A DNA stretch of 64,000 nt from Bacteroidaceae bacterium (lineage in GTDB: Bacteria; Bacteroidota; Bacteroidia; Bacteroidales; Bacteroidaceae). The stretch is from assembly GCA_017521285.1 (NCBI GenBank), contig JAFXDG010000105.1, positions 17,853 through 81,852 on the forward strand, written 5' to 3'. How positions within the stretch are numbered: the first letter of the stretch is position 1; every line of letters begins with the position of its first letter. The notes beneath the pieces are model-generated. The model was not told the DNA's origin, did no database searches, and saw nothing but the letters and a program-made list of their open reading frames with translations. Positions 41,913-50,854 of this stretch are shown in pieces. A program made the translations under genes and the position numbers.

Positions 41913-43175
41913 ATGATAGTAAACAGATATAGATACATAGAACAGTTGAGCCGTTCAAAGAACAACGGGCTCATAAAGATAATCACAGGATTGCGACGTT
42001 CAGGCAAGTCGTTCCTTCTGAAGAAACTCTTTCATCAGCATCTATTGGATGAGGGCGTGAGAGAAGACCATATTCTCGTCATCGACATGGAGAGTAGGAA
42101 GAACAGAGAGTTCAAGAACCCGGACTACCTGTTGGACTGGGTGGAAAAGATGATGATTGACTATGAGACTTATTATATCATCATCGACGAGGTGCAGGAG
42201 GTGGAAGACTTTGTAGAGGTGCTCTCTTCCTTGTCAGTTACCGAAGGGGCGGATGTGTATGTCACAGGCTCCAACTCGCGTTTCCTGTCCTCTGACCTGG
42301 TGACGGAATTCCGAGGCAGAGGTGACGAGATACATGTGTGGCCACTATCCTTCAAGGAGTTCATGACGGTGTATGATGGTTCGAAAGAAGACGGTTGGGC
42401 TGAATACAGACTGTACGGAGGTTTGCCGCAACTACTTACACAGGTTGGGGATGAGAAGAAGGCTGATTTCCTGCGTCGCCTTTATCGCACGGTATATCTA
42501 CGTGACATCTACGAGCGGAACAACATAGAACTGAGACCTGAATTTGAAGAATTGTCGAAGACCGTAGCATCCAGTATAGGAGCACCTGTCAATGCACTGA
42601 ATATAGCCAATACGTTCAAGTCCGTAAGCAATGTGCAGAGCATAACCGACAAGACAGTGTCGGCTTATCTGGAATATATGCAGGATGCTTTCCTTATCGA
42701 AAAATCCGAAAGGTTCGACATCAAAGGACGGAAATACATAGGTTCGTTGTCCAAGTATTATTATCAGGACGTAGGTCTGAGGAATGCTATTCTGTCGTTC
42801 CGTCAGAGCGAGCCGACACATATCATGGAGAACGTCATCTACAATGAGATGCGTATGCGAGGATGGCTCGTGGATGTGGGTAACGTCTATCATCGAGTGA
42901 GGAATACGGAAGGAAAGCAGCAGAGGGTGACATTGGAAGTGGATTTTGTCTGCAACAAAGGGAGCGAGCGGATCTACATCCAGTCGGCGTGGCGTATGCC
43001 CGATGCAGAAAAGATGGAACAGGAGAAACGGTCGTTGCGTCTTGTAGATGACTCTTTCCGCAAACTGCTGATCGTGGGAGAACATACCAAGCATTGGAGC
43101 GACGAAAACGGCATACAGATAATGAGTATATATGACTTCCTGCTTGACTGGTCAAGTACTGAGAAACACGGATAA
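41913..43175 (+). CDS. AAA-family ATPase with DUF4143 domain
   Basis: 420 residues. Walker A is TGLRRSGKSFLL (about residues 25-36) and Walker B is YYIIIDEVQEVEDF, followed by YVTGSNSRFLSSD. The C-terminal DUF4143 part (about 200-370) includes YLRDIYERNNIE, ENVIYNEMRMRGW and EVDFVCNKG, a nuclease-like fold in this family. Such proteins are widespread solitary genes of unsettled function. It has its own promoter and operator and ends at a bidirectional terminator, so it is a self-contained unit. Confidence 0.88.
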   Translation: MIVNRYRYIEQLSRSKNNGLIKIITGLRRSGKSFLLKKLFHQHLLDEGVREDHILVIDMESRKNREFKNPDYLLDWVEKMMIDYETYYIIIDEVQEVEDFVEVLSSLSVTEGADVYVTGSNSRFLSSDLVTEFRGRGDEIHVWPLSFKEFMTVYDGSKEDGWAEYRLYGGLPQLLTQVGDEKKADFLRRLYRTVYLRDIYERNNIELRPEFEELSKTVASSIGAPVNALNIANTFKSVSNVQSITDKTVSAYLEYMQDAFLIEKSERFDIKGRKYIGSLSKYYYQDVGLRNAILSFRQSEPTHIMENVIYNEMRMRGWLVDVGNVYHRVRNTEGKQQRVTLEVDFVCNKGSERIYIQSAWRMPDAEKMEQEKRSLRLVDDSFRKLLIVGEHTKHWSDENGIQIMSIYDFLLDWSSTEKHG

Positions 43176-43220
43176 AAAAAAGATATGCGCATAGAATATG
43201 CGTTAATACATATATGATTA

Positions 43221-43257
43221 AGGGAGGGCCTATCCATCACGGACAAGCCCTCCCTTT
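43221..43257. terminator. Bidirectional terminator
   Basis: AGGGAGGGC, 17-nt loop, GCCCTCCCT, then TTTCT; it lies between the convergent ATPase and OmpA-like genes. Confidence 0.85.
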
Positions 43258-43315
43258 CTAAAATTTATCAATGAAAAAAAAGTTTTAGTGCTCTTGTTCG
43301 GAGCTGTATGTCTGG

Positions 43316-44731
43316 CTATAGATACAGCAGGATTCTGGTATGGCGGTTCGCCTCATTGGGCGAGTAATCGTCAATGCCGCCATCGAAAATCTGAGAGATG
43401 GTGCCATTTTCCATACCACGTTTCATCAGTTCCTCTGCAATGAATCTGGCACGGGAACGGCTGAGGTTATCATTGATGGCTTCACTGCCTGTGGCACTGT
43501 CGGCAGCGCCGATGACCTTAACTTTCAAGCCATATTTCTTGGCGATGCGTGCTACTTCGTCGAGATTGACGAGCTGTGACCTGTTGAGCAACCTGTCAGT
43601 GCCAAGTTCAAAGAAGAAATAGATGGGCGCACCTATGCAAACCTTTCCTGAGTGGATGAGCGAAAGGTAATCGTCTTCCGGTTCACTTTCAGCATTGCCA
43701 TATTCTTCTGTACAAGAGGCGGACTCCATGACCTTTGTCTTTTGACCATTACCATACTTGTCTCTCATTCTTGCACGCAGCGAGTTGAGACCGCTGTAGT
43801 CGTTTCGAGGATAGCCATTTGTGACGGAAGAAGCGGCATCGTCAGAAAAGAGGTGGCCGTACTTGTCCAGAAGTCCCTCGATGGCAAGAATCTTGCGCAG
43901 CTGCTCCAGAGTCTGACAATCTCGATCGTGCTGGGCGTGATAGCGGCTGTTGCTGTCAGAAAGGGATGAGGCGTATGCCGAAAGCCATTCGTTCTGTGCG
44001 ATGTACGGGCGAGCGTCTATCACTCGCTTCCAGCCAGTCTTGCCGATGCGGACAGAGAGGCCGAGGGATGCGGACAGCAGATGGTCGCCAAGGCGGTGTG
44101 CCTTGCCATAGCCGTCAAAATCCTGCATGGTGGTCATGTTGCCTATCTCTGCCGTAACAGCAATGCGTGGGGAGAGATGATACTGCCCCTGTATGCCGTA
44201 GGAAATGGCAAAGGGCTTGTGGGCATTCACCTTGTTGTGCAGCATACCCACGCCCACGTATGGAATGACACTCCATCTGGCAAGAGTGTGTACATCGTCC
44301 TTGTAGAGGTTGCCGAGGACATTCCACATGAAATCAGCACGCAGGTACTGGTAGTCCTGCGAGGAGTTGTTGCAGTCGTTGAACTGCATACCGCCATAGT
44401 TCAGACGACCGCCGACGGAAGGTGTGAACCATTTGCCGATCGACACGGAGAATGCCGGTTTCATGCGACCGAATAGGTCGTTGCATCCGAGCGGTTTGCC
44501 GAGGAAGACCGTAGTTCCTCCTGCCGCTTGGACAAACCAGTTGTCCGTCCATGGCGAAGCTACCAATGCCCCTTTCATGTAGGAAGGTTTAAGCGGACGA
44601 AGCATACCGTCTGCCGAAAGTCTGCATACAACGGTGGTGGTGTCCGCCGTGCGGTGATAGTCTTTGGCTTGCGCACCCAATGAAAGGGCGAAGCCAAGGG
44701 ATAGAATAAGTATTTTTCTCATGTTGTTCAA
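43316..44731 (-). CDS. OmpA-family outer-membrane protein
   Basis: 471 residues. A signal peptide ends near LSLGAQAKD. An N-terminal beta-barrel-like part (about 50-240) has WFVQAAGGTTVFLG, GGRLNYGGMQF and ISYGIQGQYHLSP. The C-terminal OmpA-type peptidoglycan-binding domain (about 365-471) has FFFELGTDRLLNRSQLVNLDEVA, read as two adjoining halves, and NLSRSRARFIAEEL. It lies downstream of the relaxase in a minus-strand block. It probably anchors or stabilises surface structures during mating. Confidence 0.88.
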   Translation of the reverse strand: MNNMRKILILSLGFALSLGAQAKDYHRTADTTTVVCRLSADGMLRPLKPSYMKGALVASPWTDNWFVQAAGGTTVFLGKPLGCNDLFGRMKPAFSVSIGKWFTPSVGGRLNYGGMQFNDCNNSSQDYQYLRADFMWNVLGNLYKDDVHTLARWSVIPYVGVGMLHNKVNAHKPFAISYGIQGQYHLSPRIAVTAEIGNMTTMQDFDGYGKAHRLGDHLLSASLGLSVRIGKTGWKRVIDARPYIAQNEWLSAYASSLSDSNSRYHAQHDRDCQTLEQLRKILAIEGLLDKYGHLFSDDAASSVTNGYPRNDYSGLNSLRARMRDKYGNGQKTKVMESASCTEEYGNAESEPEDDYLSLIHSGKVCIGAPIYFFFELGTDRLLNRSQLVNLDEVARIAKKYGLKVKVIGAADSATGSEAINDNLSRSRARFIAEELMKRGMENGTISQIFDGGIDDYSPNEANRHTRILLYL

Positions 44732-44776
44732 TTTAATCTGGTGAATACTATAACAGGTGATACGTGACAGTGCCGC

Positions 44777-46228
44777 TTATCGTTTCTTCCTTTTGCCGGA
44801 AGAGGGGCGCATCATGCGTGCAGCTTTCATCATGCAACGGCGTGCCCAAGCGCGTTCATCCTCGTCATCGTCACGTCCCCATTTGAGGTCGGACGAACTG
44901 CCGCCACCGCCATGACCTTCGGCAAAGGTGGTGGCATCATCGACGTAGCCGAGGAATAGAAGCGTGGCACAGTACATCACCTCCGTTCCATTCTCCGCAA
45001 AGGCCTGAAGCAGGGAACCGTCAAACACGTCCTTGCCCTCATTGGAAAGCCGTGCCACACGTTCGGAGAACTCGCTGACCATGTTTTCGAGAAGGGCATT
45101 TCTGAGAACGGTGTCCGCACCTTGTCGGATAGTATCGGAATATCTGTGTGCCTCCTGCCGCAACTCCTCCGTGCGCTCCTTCATGGCGGTCATCTCCTCA
45201 CGCAGGGCATCGAGCTTGCGGTCAGCCTCTGAGAGCTTCTCCTGCTTGTCGTCCAGTTTCGACTGGATAGCGGACAGTTCCTGCTCCAGCTCTTGGACTT
45301 GCTGACGGAGAGCATCAGGATTGTCGTGACCTGCAAGAATCTGCCGATGCAATTCAGCAAGTGCCGCCTCCTTCTCAGCCTTCTCCTGCAAGAGGTTGTT
45401 GACCATTGAGGTGAGTCCTTTTACTCTCCGCTCTGCCAGACGGGTGTCCGATTGGAGCGAGGCGAGTGTCCGCTGATGGGTGGCGACGGACTGCTCAATG
45501 GTGGTGCACTGTTCTGACAGCTGGCGGCGGTATTCTTCGGTGGTGCGGTGGCGTGCTCCCGTCTCTGAGACGGAAGTTCCGCGCTCCATGCCCCAACGCT
45601 TGTTGACATCGGCAAATTCGCTGTGCAGGGCTTTCATCCTGGCAGAAAACTCGTACTTGTCCTTTCCGGCGAATATCTGTTTGTATGCAAACTTGCCGTC
45701 CTTGATTGGCAAGAGGGTGCAGTGAACGTGCGGATTGGTTTCGTCCAAGTGTAAGATGAAAGCGACGATGTTCTCCTCACCGTATTTGTCCGCAACAAAG
45801 CGGTAAACATCCTTTGCCCATTCCTCAATGTCCTTGCATCGGGTTAGATGCGAATTGTCCGCTCCGTGAGTGAGATTCACCTTCTGGTCACCGAATGCCA
45901 ATTCTGTCATACGTTCTCGTGAGCCTCCGAAGATGAAATTGACCACTGTGCGGAAGCGTGGCTCTGCCAGTCCCTCGTTGGGGTCTTTGATTCCACGGCT
46001 CCGCAGGATGTCTGCCATGCGCTCCGGGATGCTTCGGCTCTTGTCTATAGGACAAACCTTGCCGCCCCGAACCTCGAAGTTGAGCCGCTCACGGCTGCGG
46101 TCGTAGTTGCCTGTTGATTCAGCGGATCCCCAACCCTTTTCCGTCCAACGGCGTTGGTGCTCGTTGCTCTGTGCTGTGGTGATTCCCTTAGATGGTCGGA
46201 AATCCATAACCTGTTTTGGTGTTGCCAT
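44777..46228 (-). CDS. MobV-type relaxase (Mob/Pre family)
   Basis: 483 residues. Motif I NYDRSRERLNFE begins at residue 41, and motif III is HLDETNPHVH (His160, Asp162, Glu163, His167, His169), the metal-binding signature of MobV/Pre relaxases. A long coiled coil (about 240-385) follows, then a basic Ser/Arg/Lys-rich tail. The enzyme nicks oriT and pilots the strand into the recipient. The region directly upstream has inverted repeats that fit an oriT. The coupling protein it needs is encoded at 8091-10280. Confidence 0.93.
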   Translation of the reverse strand: MATPKQVMDFRPSKGITTAQSNEHQRRWTEKGWGSAESTGNYDRSRERLNFEVRGGKVCPIDKSRSIPERMADILRSRGIKDPNEGLAEPRFRTVVNFIFGGSRERMTELAFGDQKVNLTHGADNSHLTRCKDIEEWAKDVYRFVADKYGEENIVAFILHLDETNPHVHCTLLPIKDGKFAYKQIFAGKDKYEFSARMKALHSEFADVNKRWGMERGTSVSETGARHRTTEEYRRQLSEQCTTIEQSVATHQRTLASLQSDTRLAERRVKGLTSMVNNLLQEKAEKEAALAELHRQILAGHDNPDALRQQVQELEQELSAIQSKLDDKQEKLSEADRKLDALREEMTAMKERTEELRQEAHRYSDTIRQGADTVLRNALLENMVSEFSERVARLSNEGKDVFDGSLLQAFAENGTEVMYCATLLFLGYVDDATTFAEGHGGGGSSSDLKWGRDDDEDERAWARRCMMKAARMMRPSSGKRKKR

Positions 46229-46293
46229 AACCTATTTCCTTTTATGTGTGTACAACTCTCCTGTCTCCAGCTTGCTGCTTGTAAGGACAGCCT

Positions 46294-46365
46294 CCCGATG
46301 GTCGGAGACCAAGAGGGGTATTAGGCTACCCAAATTCCCTCATTTCCGACCAACGGGCAAGCCCG
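46294..46365. other. Candidate origin of transfer (oriT)
   Basis: CCCGATGGTCGGA (46294-46306) pairs with TCCGACCAACGGG (46345-46357), 12 of 13 positions. Inside is GGGTA-ttaggc-TACCC (46316-46331), and adjoining is CGGGC-AA-GCCCG (46354-46365). It lies 66 nt upstream of the relaxase start, the usual location of oriT for MobV enzymes. The nick site cannot be identified by eye. Confidence 0.6.
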
Positions 46366-46436
46366 ATTATTTTACAGCAATGGCAGACGTGTAAACACTG
46401 TGCCAGTAGAAAAGAAGAAGCGTTGTACGGTGATTA

Positions 46437-47321
46437 TTAGAGGTTAATACAGCCTTTTGATGGACAGGAGCCCTCTTGGTTGGCTACAATGGCAAGGAAC
46501 GGTCGGCAGAGTGACTGAAACTGTGACTTGATGGCTGCGCTTTCCTGATGCAAGGCTGGTGAGCTGCCATCCAATGCCAATTCTGATATTGCCTTTGCCG
46601 CCTCGATGAATGAGAGCCAGTCTCCTCCCAGGTCTTTGTAAAAGAAGGGAAGAAGGGAGGTAACGAGGGCGTTATCTGTTTCCTGCGAAAGCACCTGATG
46701 GAAGGTGGCTTCGCAGACAGCTGTGAGTGCAGTCATACAAAAGGCGTGTCCTACAGATTCGGGAATGTTTCTTCCGCATGGCACCTTGCCAATTGAATTG
46801 CCATTGTCGGCTTTCTGCAAGATAATGGCTACTTCCTCTGTTGCATCTTCGTAGAGTTGTTCACATTCCGAGGCGCAAGCCGATGCGGACATCTTGCCGC
46901 TTCGCCATTCGTCCAATGCGGTACACATCTTCTGGCGGAACACATCCAAGGCTGCGTCAATCGGAGAAACGGCAGGTGTCTCAGCCAACATCGGGATGGT
47001 GATGATTTGGCTCTTCGTGAGACGGGTGACGGAAATCTGGTTCATCTTCTCCAACTGCTCGATGAAGGTGCGGACAGTGGCGCGGTGCCAATGCCAGCAT
47101 CCTGCCAGTTCGGTAATGGTGATTACAAACTGCCCGTTGGACAGGCTGAACTCCTGCTTGCACAGATCCTTGGGGATGTACTGTACAGAAGCCTTGTCTA
47201 CAAGGTCAAGGTAGGCTTCGAGCTTCGACAGCCTTATCCCGGACCTCTCTTTCAAGAACTCCAACAGGGACATCCGTTCAGACATCTTGCCGGAACTCGT
47301 TCTATGTTTCTGTTTCTTCAT
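46437..47321 (-). CDS. Winged-helix protein upstream of the relaxase
   Basis: 294 residues. A helix-turn-helix is likely at about 65-110 (ITELAGCWHWHRATVRTFIE, then QLEKMNQISVTRLTKSQIIT). The rest is helical with several Cys residues. It may be a transcriptional regulator or a relaxosome accessory factor that binds the nearby oriT. It is the gene nearest to the oriT candidate on the upstream side. Confidence 0.65.
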   Translation of the reverse strand: MKKQKHRTSSGKMSERMSLLEFLKERSGIRLSKLEAYLDLVDKASVQYIPKDLCKQEFSLSNGQFVITITELAGCWHWHRATVRTFIEQLEKMNQISVTRLTKSQIITIPMLAETPAVSPIDAALDVFRQKMCTALDEWRSGKMSASACASECEQLYEDATEEVAIILQKADNGNSIGKVPCGRNIPESVGHAFCMTALTAVCEATFHQVLSQETDNALVTSLLPFFYKDLGGDWLSFIEAAKAISELALDGSSPALHQESAAIKSQFQSLCRPFLAIVANQEGSCPSKGCINL

Positions 47322-47400
47322 TTCAATAATCTGTTTGGTGAATACTGTTGTTTGTCGCCAGCTCCATTATACAAAAGGAACGGCATGATACAGGTGATAC

Positions 47401-47895
47401 TTAATAGTAGTATATGATGAGCATTTCTGTGTCTTCGAGGAGCATCTTGCGGTCAGCCTTGTTCTTCCACAGCGATATGACTATGCGCGAGGGATAGAAC
47501 AGTGATGCCAGAAGGACAAAGGAGATGGTGACAGCAAGCGTGAACAGATGAGGAGTGAAGACAAACACCACTGCCGCCAACGCGGCGATGCAGAAGGGTG
47601 TCCGCTCCTCGTGCAGACGCTGTAGCCACCTCTCCACATCCATAAAGACAAAGAATATGGCAAACGCTATGGTGGAAGCCACTACGCCTATGTCGTTATA
47701 GTGTACACAGAGGTAGAGGAAGTGGAACACGTACAGCAGGATGAGCAGCATCAACCGGTAGAGCTTCCTTGCTGTCACAAGCGCGGTCATGCGCAGATAG
47801 AACCGTGTCATAAACTGTCTGCGGCTTCTGTGCAGAATCATCGTCACAAAGAAGAACGCTGACATCAGGATGAGAAACAGTATCTTACTTGTCAT
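47401..47895 (-). CDS. Four-helix membrane protein, unknown
   Basis: 164 residues with hydrophobic segments near 5-22, 45-65, 72-90 and 105-135 (VVFVFTPHLFTLAVTISFV). It is basic between the helices. It overlaps the end of the upstream gene by 11 nt, so it belongs to the 49.9-47.4 kb minus-strand group of unknown genes. Confidence 0.6.
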   Translation of the reverse strand: MTSKILFLILMSAFFFVTMILHRSRRQFMTRFYLRMTALVTARKLYRLMLLILLYVFHFLYLCVHYNDIGVVASTIAFAIFFVFMDVERWLQRLHEERTPFCIAALAAVVFVFTPHLFTLAVTISFVLLASLFYPSRIVISLWKNKADRKMLLEDTEMLIIYYY

Positions 47896-48367
47896 AATAT
47901 GTATAGCATGTGAATAATGGAAGTGGACTCAGGTCGGGCTGGACGACACCGTGTGTGGCAGTGGATATGATACGCTCCACATCCTCCAGTGTCAGTTCTC
48001 CCTTGATTATTCTCTGACGGAAAGCTCCGTCGGTTGTCCGAAGGCTCTTGATAGCCTGTTCCAAGTCGTACTCGGCTATCTGCCACACTTGCCCTCTCGT
48101 GTAGGGGAAATGATGGTGGATGGCCTTGACCACAAGCACACGGCTGAGGATGTCGGTCATTCTGCCGTTCCTGACTATCGTGTGGTTGCGGACAGTGGCG
48201 ATGCTCTCAATCTCCAGCCATGTGCGGTGACGGTCGAGAAGATGGATAATCTTCATGTAAAGCGTTTCCTTCATCAGATGGTCGGGAGCTTGTGGCATGA
48301 CTTTGGCCTTTGTTGTGGACAACAGAATGGAGCGTTGTTGCGGTAGAACAGGACTGTCATCTGGCAA
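47885..48367 (-). CDS. Unknown soluble protein
   Basis: 160 residues from a TTG at 48367. An ATG at 48298 would give 137 residues and is also plausible. It contains HLLDRHRTWLEIESIATVR, GRMTDILSRVLVVKAIHHHF and KGELTLEDVERIISTATHG. Helical, no membrane segment. Not recognised. It lies 9 nt after the preceding gene and overlaps the next. Confidence 0.55.
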   Translation of the reverse strand: MPDDSPVLPQQRSILLSTTKAKVMPQAPDHLMKETLYMKIIHLLDRHRTWLEIESIATVRNHTIVRNGRMTDILSRVLVVKAIHHHFPYTRGQVWQIAEYDLEQAIKSLRTTDGAFRQRIIKGELTLEDVERIISTATHGVVQPDLSPLPLFTCYTYYDK

Positions 48368-48376
48368 ATGTAACTT

Positions 48377-48823
48377 TCAAATGAAGTCGAGCAGGACTTC
48401 CTCCTTGGGCTTCATGTATTTGAAGAACCCGTTCTTGCAATGCAGACTGAGGTCGAGGCATACATCTGCCGACATGTGCTCCAGCGAGTCATAGATGGTC
48501 ACTTTTATCTGGCTGACCATGCCACGCTCATCTGTGGAGCCGTTGACCTTGAACATCCGTCCGAAAGAAGGGTTGGAATAGGCACAGCAGCTGTGTCCGA
48601 ACTCCGTATGACGGCTTGGAATGTGGTGATAGAGGATTATCATTTCCATCTCGTCTTCGAGCATATCCATCACCTCCTCTATCGTGAAAGGGGTGTTCAA
48701 CTGGAAAGTAAGAAGCACGTAATCGTCATACTTGACAGGCTTCTCCATCTTGCGCTTGTCCAGCAGTTCTGGCAACTGCAAAGGCACGACGGCAAGGAAA
48801 TCATCGCAAAACTGTTCTAACAT
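48377..48823 (-). CDS. Unknown soluble protein
   Basis: 148 residues. Contains VPLQLPELLDKRKMEKPVKYDD, split by eye into two halves, EEVMDMLEDEMEMIILYHHI, and a C-terminal half with VKVTIYDSLEHMSADVC-like pattern and KNGFFKYMKPKEE. Not recognised; mixed alpha/beta. It lies 24 nt downstream of the lipoprotein gene, in the same operon. Confidence 0.55.
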   Translation of the reverse strand: MLEQFCDDFLAVVPLQLPELLDKRKMEKPVKYDDYVLLTFQLNTPFTIEEVMDMLEDEMEMIILYHHIPSRHTEFGHSCCAYSNPSFGRMFKVNGSTDERGMVSQIKVTIYDSLEHMSADVCLDLSLHCKNGFFKYMKPKEEVLLDFI

Positions 48824-48847
48824 AATCGTATTCTCTGTTTGGGGTGT

Positions 48848-49912
48848 TTATAATCTTGTGACATAAATCTTCATCATGAGCATGGGCATATCCGACAGGC
48901 GTTGCTTGTCGAGGTGCAGTTTCTTGGCCAGACCGTCCATCTCCTTGGGGAGCGCATCGGCTATTTTGTAGAGGTCTGCCTTGTCCTTGTCGGAGAGCAC
49001 GCTCACGGAAAGGTCATCCATCGTCATGAACGGCTGCATCATCATCAGGAGGTAGGCGTGCATGGTGTGCTCGTCCTTTACCCTGCCACTATTCAGATCC
49101 TCGATAGCCGCTTGTGCGTTGCGCAGCAGACGGTGGTTGGTGCGCATGGAGAGGTATATCATTGCATCCTTGTGGGACAAATCCTTGCGGTCGGCGGCAC
49201 GGAGTATCTCCCGACAGCAGTGTTCGGTGTTTCGTCTGATGTCACCGATGTCATCGTCAGCAAAATCCGGCAGGTATTGCAGGAAGGATTTGAAATACAA
49301 ATGCTCTTCCTTGATGAAAGCGAGCAGGTCTTCCTTGCCGTGAATGCCTTGCTTGGCGGATTTTTGCAGGAACAGCAGGTAACGCTTCAGTACCGCCTGT
49401 TTACCACCTTTATTATATATAGGCAGGCTATCCAAGGAAGCGAAGAATGGCTGTGCTTCCTTCACGGCTTGCTGTAGTTCCTCATCACCAACATGGGAAG
49501 AGGTCTGTTCTCTGAGATAGAGCAGGTCGTGAAAGGTGCGTTGCTTAGACATCGCCATACGGCACAGCTCGATGTGGATGGAGTCGTTCAACTCATGATA
49601 TACCGTGAACGGGTATGAGTGGGCTTTCCTGACAGTGTCACGTGAGATGCACGATGTCACGGAATCGTCCAACACGCGCCATTCGTTGACAATCTTAACT
49701 AATGTCTGAATTGAGACCTTGCCGTTCTGTCGAAGAGTGGTCAGAAAGCCATGATACTCTCTGATGGCTTCATCGCTCGAATGGAACGACTTCGTGCCGT
49801 TTCCGTCTGAACATGCTGTCAGCATGACTACGGCAAACGCAGTGGCAATACAAATGGCAAGTCTGATACAGCCATGCGAGTTTGATTTTGCATTATGCAA
49901 TATTTGCTTCAT
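48848..49912 (-). CDS. Lipoprotein of unknown function
   Basis: 354 residues from the ATG at 49912, chosen because it puts the lipobox VVMLTACSDG at a normal distance; upstream ATGs at 49969 and 49960 are possible. The mature protein is helical throughout (LLYLREQTSSHVGDEELQQA, LAFIKEEHLYFKSFLQYLPD, MHAYLLMMMQPFMTMDDLSV). The family is not recognised. A good promoter lies at 50001-50008. It heads a four-gene group of unknown function upstream of the relaxase genes. Confidence 0.65.
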   Translation of the reverse strand: MKQILHNAKSNSHGCIRLAICIATAFAVVMLTACSDGNGTKSFHSSDEAIREYHGFLTTLRQNGKVSIQTLVKIVNEWRVLDDSVTSCISRDTVRKAHSYPFTVYHELNDSIHIELCRMAMSKQRTFHDLLYLREQTSSHVGDEELQQAVKEAQPFFASLDSLPIYNKGGKQAVLKRYLLFLQKSAKQGIHGKEDLLAFIKEEHLYFKSFLQYLPDFADDDIGDIRRNTEHCCREILRAADRKDLSHKDAMIYLSMRTNHRLLRNAQAAIEDLNSGRVKDEHTMHAYLLMMMQPFMTMDDLSVSVLSDKDKADLYKIADALPKEMDGLAKKLHLDKQRLSDMPMLMMKIYVTRL

Positions 49913-50000
49913 GCAATGGAGGTTGGTTTGTCCTCCGAAAAGTTGGGTTTCATATTTCATTGTTGTCATTATTTTGAGTCTGATTTTGAAATTGACGGTG

Positions 50001-50008
50001 CAAAGTTA
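50001..50008 (-). promoter_or_regulatory. Promoter of the lipoprotein operon
   Basis: -7 box TAACTTTG on the minus strand, with a TTG 22 nt upstream (plus-strand 50031-50033). Confidence 0.6.
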
Positions 50009-50074
50009 ATGCGTTTCAGCGATATATTTGCAAGAATGACAGTAAGTTTAATCTTATTTGTGTATCATACTTGC

Positions 50075-50183
50075 GAGTATGATTTTCAATGAAATCAAGT
50101 GAAAAGAAAATGGCAAATTATCGTGTTTAAGTATGATTTTTCGTTCAAGTATGATTGTTTCTCGGAAAAATAGTGTACCTTTG
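50075..50183 (+). promoter_or_regulatory. Iteron-like repeats and promoter of the resolvase-like gene
   Basis: Three copies of RAGTATGATTTT-like sequence at 50075, 50129 and 50147, spaced in multiples of 18. They run into a promoter with TTG at 50155-50157, 18 nt spacer, and TACCTTTG at 50176-50183. They are likely binding sites for the product of the next gene. Confidence 0.6.
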
Positions 50184-50214
50184 CACTTGATTTCATTTAA
50201 TAGCGTACAACAGT

Positions 50215-50838
50215 ATGGCAAAAGTAGGTTACATCTTTATCGCCACCAATGGCGAAGAGTATGCAGAAGACAAGGCTTGGATGCAGCAATACGGCTGTGT
50301 TCAGGTGATAGAGGAACTGTCCGAACACGAGAGGCTGCGCCCGATGTGGAAGCAGCTCATATCGAGTCTGGAGCGCGGCGACGAGCTGGTGGTGTCGAGG
50401 TTCAGTAACGCACTGCGTGGCACCCGTGAACTGGCTACATTCATAGAATACTGCCGTGTGAAGGTGGTTCGCATCATCTCCATCCAAGACCGCATCGATA
50501 CGTTTGACGAACTTTTCCCCGACACCAAGCCCTCACAGGTCATCCGTATGTTCGGGTCACTCTCTGAGGAGTGTGCCGTGCTGCGCAAGGCATCGGCACA
50601 CATCATCCATCTGCAACAGAATATCCGGCCGCCCAAGAAGTCGGAAAGGGCACTGTCGAAACTGGAGCGTGAGAAGAATATCGTGAACATGTACAACGAG
50701 GGGCACAGCATAGATGACATCTTTGCCATCAGCGGCTTCACAAGCCGAAGTTCCGTGTTCCGCATACTCAACAAGCATGGTGTGACGCTGAACCGTGGAC
50801 CTCATAGTGGACCGCTGAAGAAAAGGAATAAAGAATAA
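50215..50838 (+). CDS. Serine-recombinase-like protein without the catalytic serine
   Basis: 207 residues with the overall design of a resolvase/invertase: VGYIFIATNGEE aligns with the GYxRVST motif, but Ala10 replaces the nucleophile Ser. SRFSNALRGTRELATFIEYC keeps the second Arg of the DRLGR-type motif, but not the first. A C-terminal helix-turn-helix has NEGHSIDDIFAISGFTSRSS. Strand exchange is therefore unlikely; the protein may be a DNA-binding regulator or architectural factor. Repeats in its own promoter suggest autoregulation. It precedes the DUF3800 pair by 16 nt. Confidence 0.8.
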   Translation: MAKVGYIFIATNGEEYAEDKAWMQQYGCVQVIEELSEHERLRPMWKQLISSLERGDELVVSRFSNALRGTRELATFIEYCRVKVVRIISIQDRIDTFDELFPDTKPSQVIRMFGSLSEECAVLRKASAHIIHLQQNIRPPKKSERALSKLEREKNIVNMYNEGHSIDDIFAISGFTSRSSVFRILNKHGVTLNRGPHSGPLKKRNKE

Positions 50839-50854
50839 ACAAAAAACAGATACA

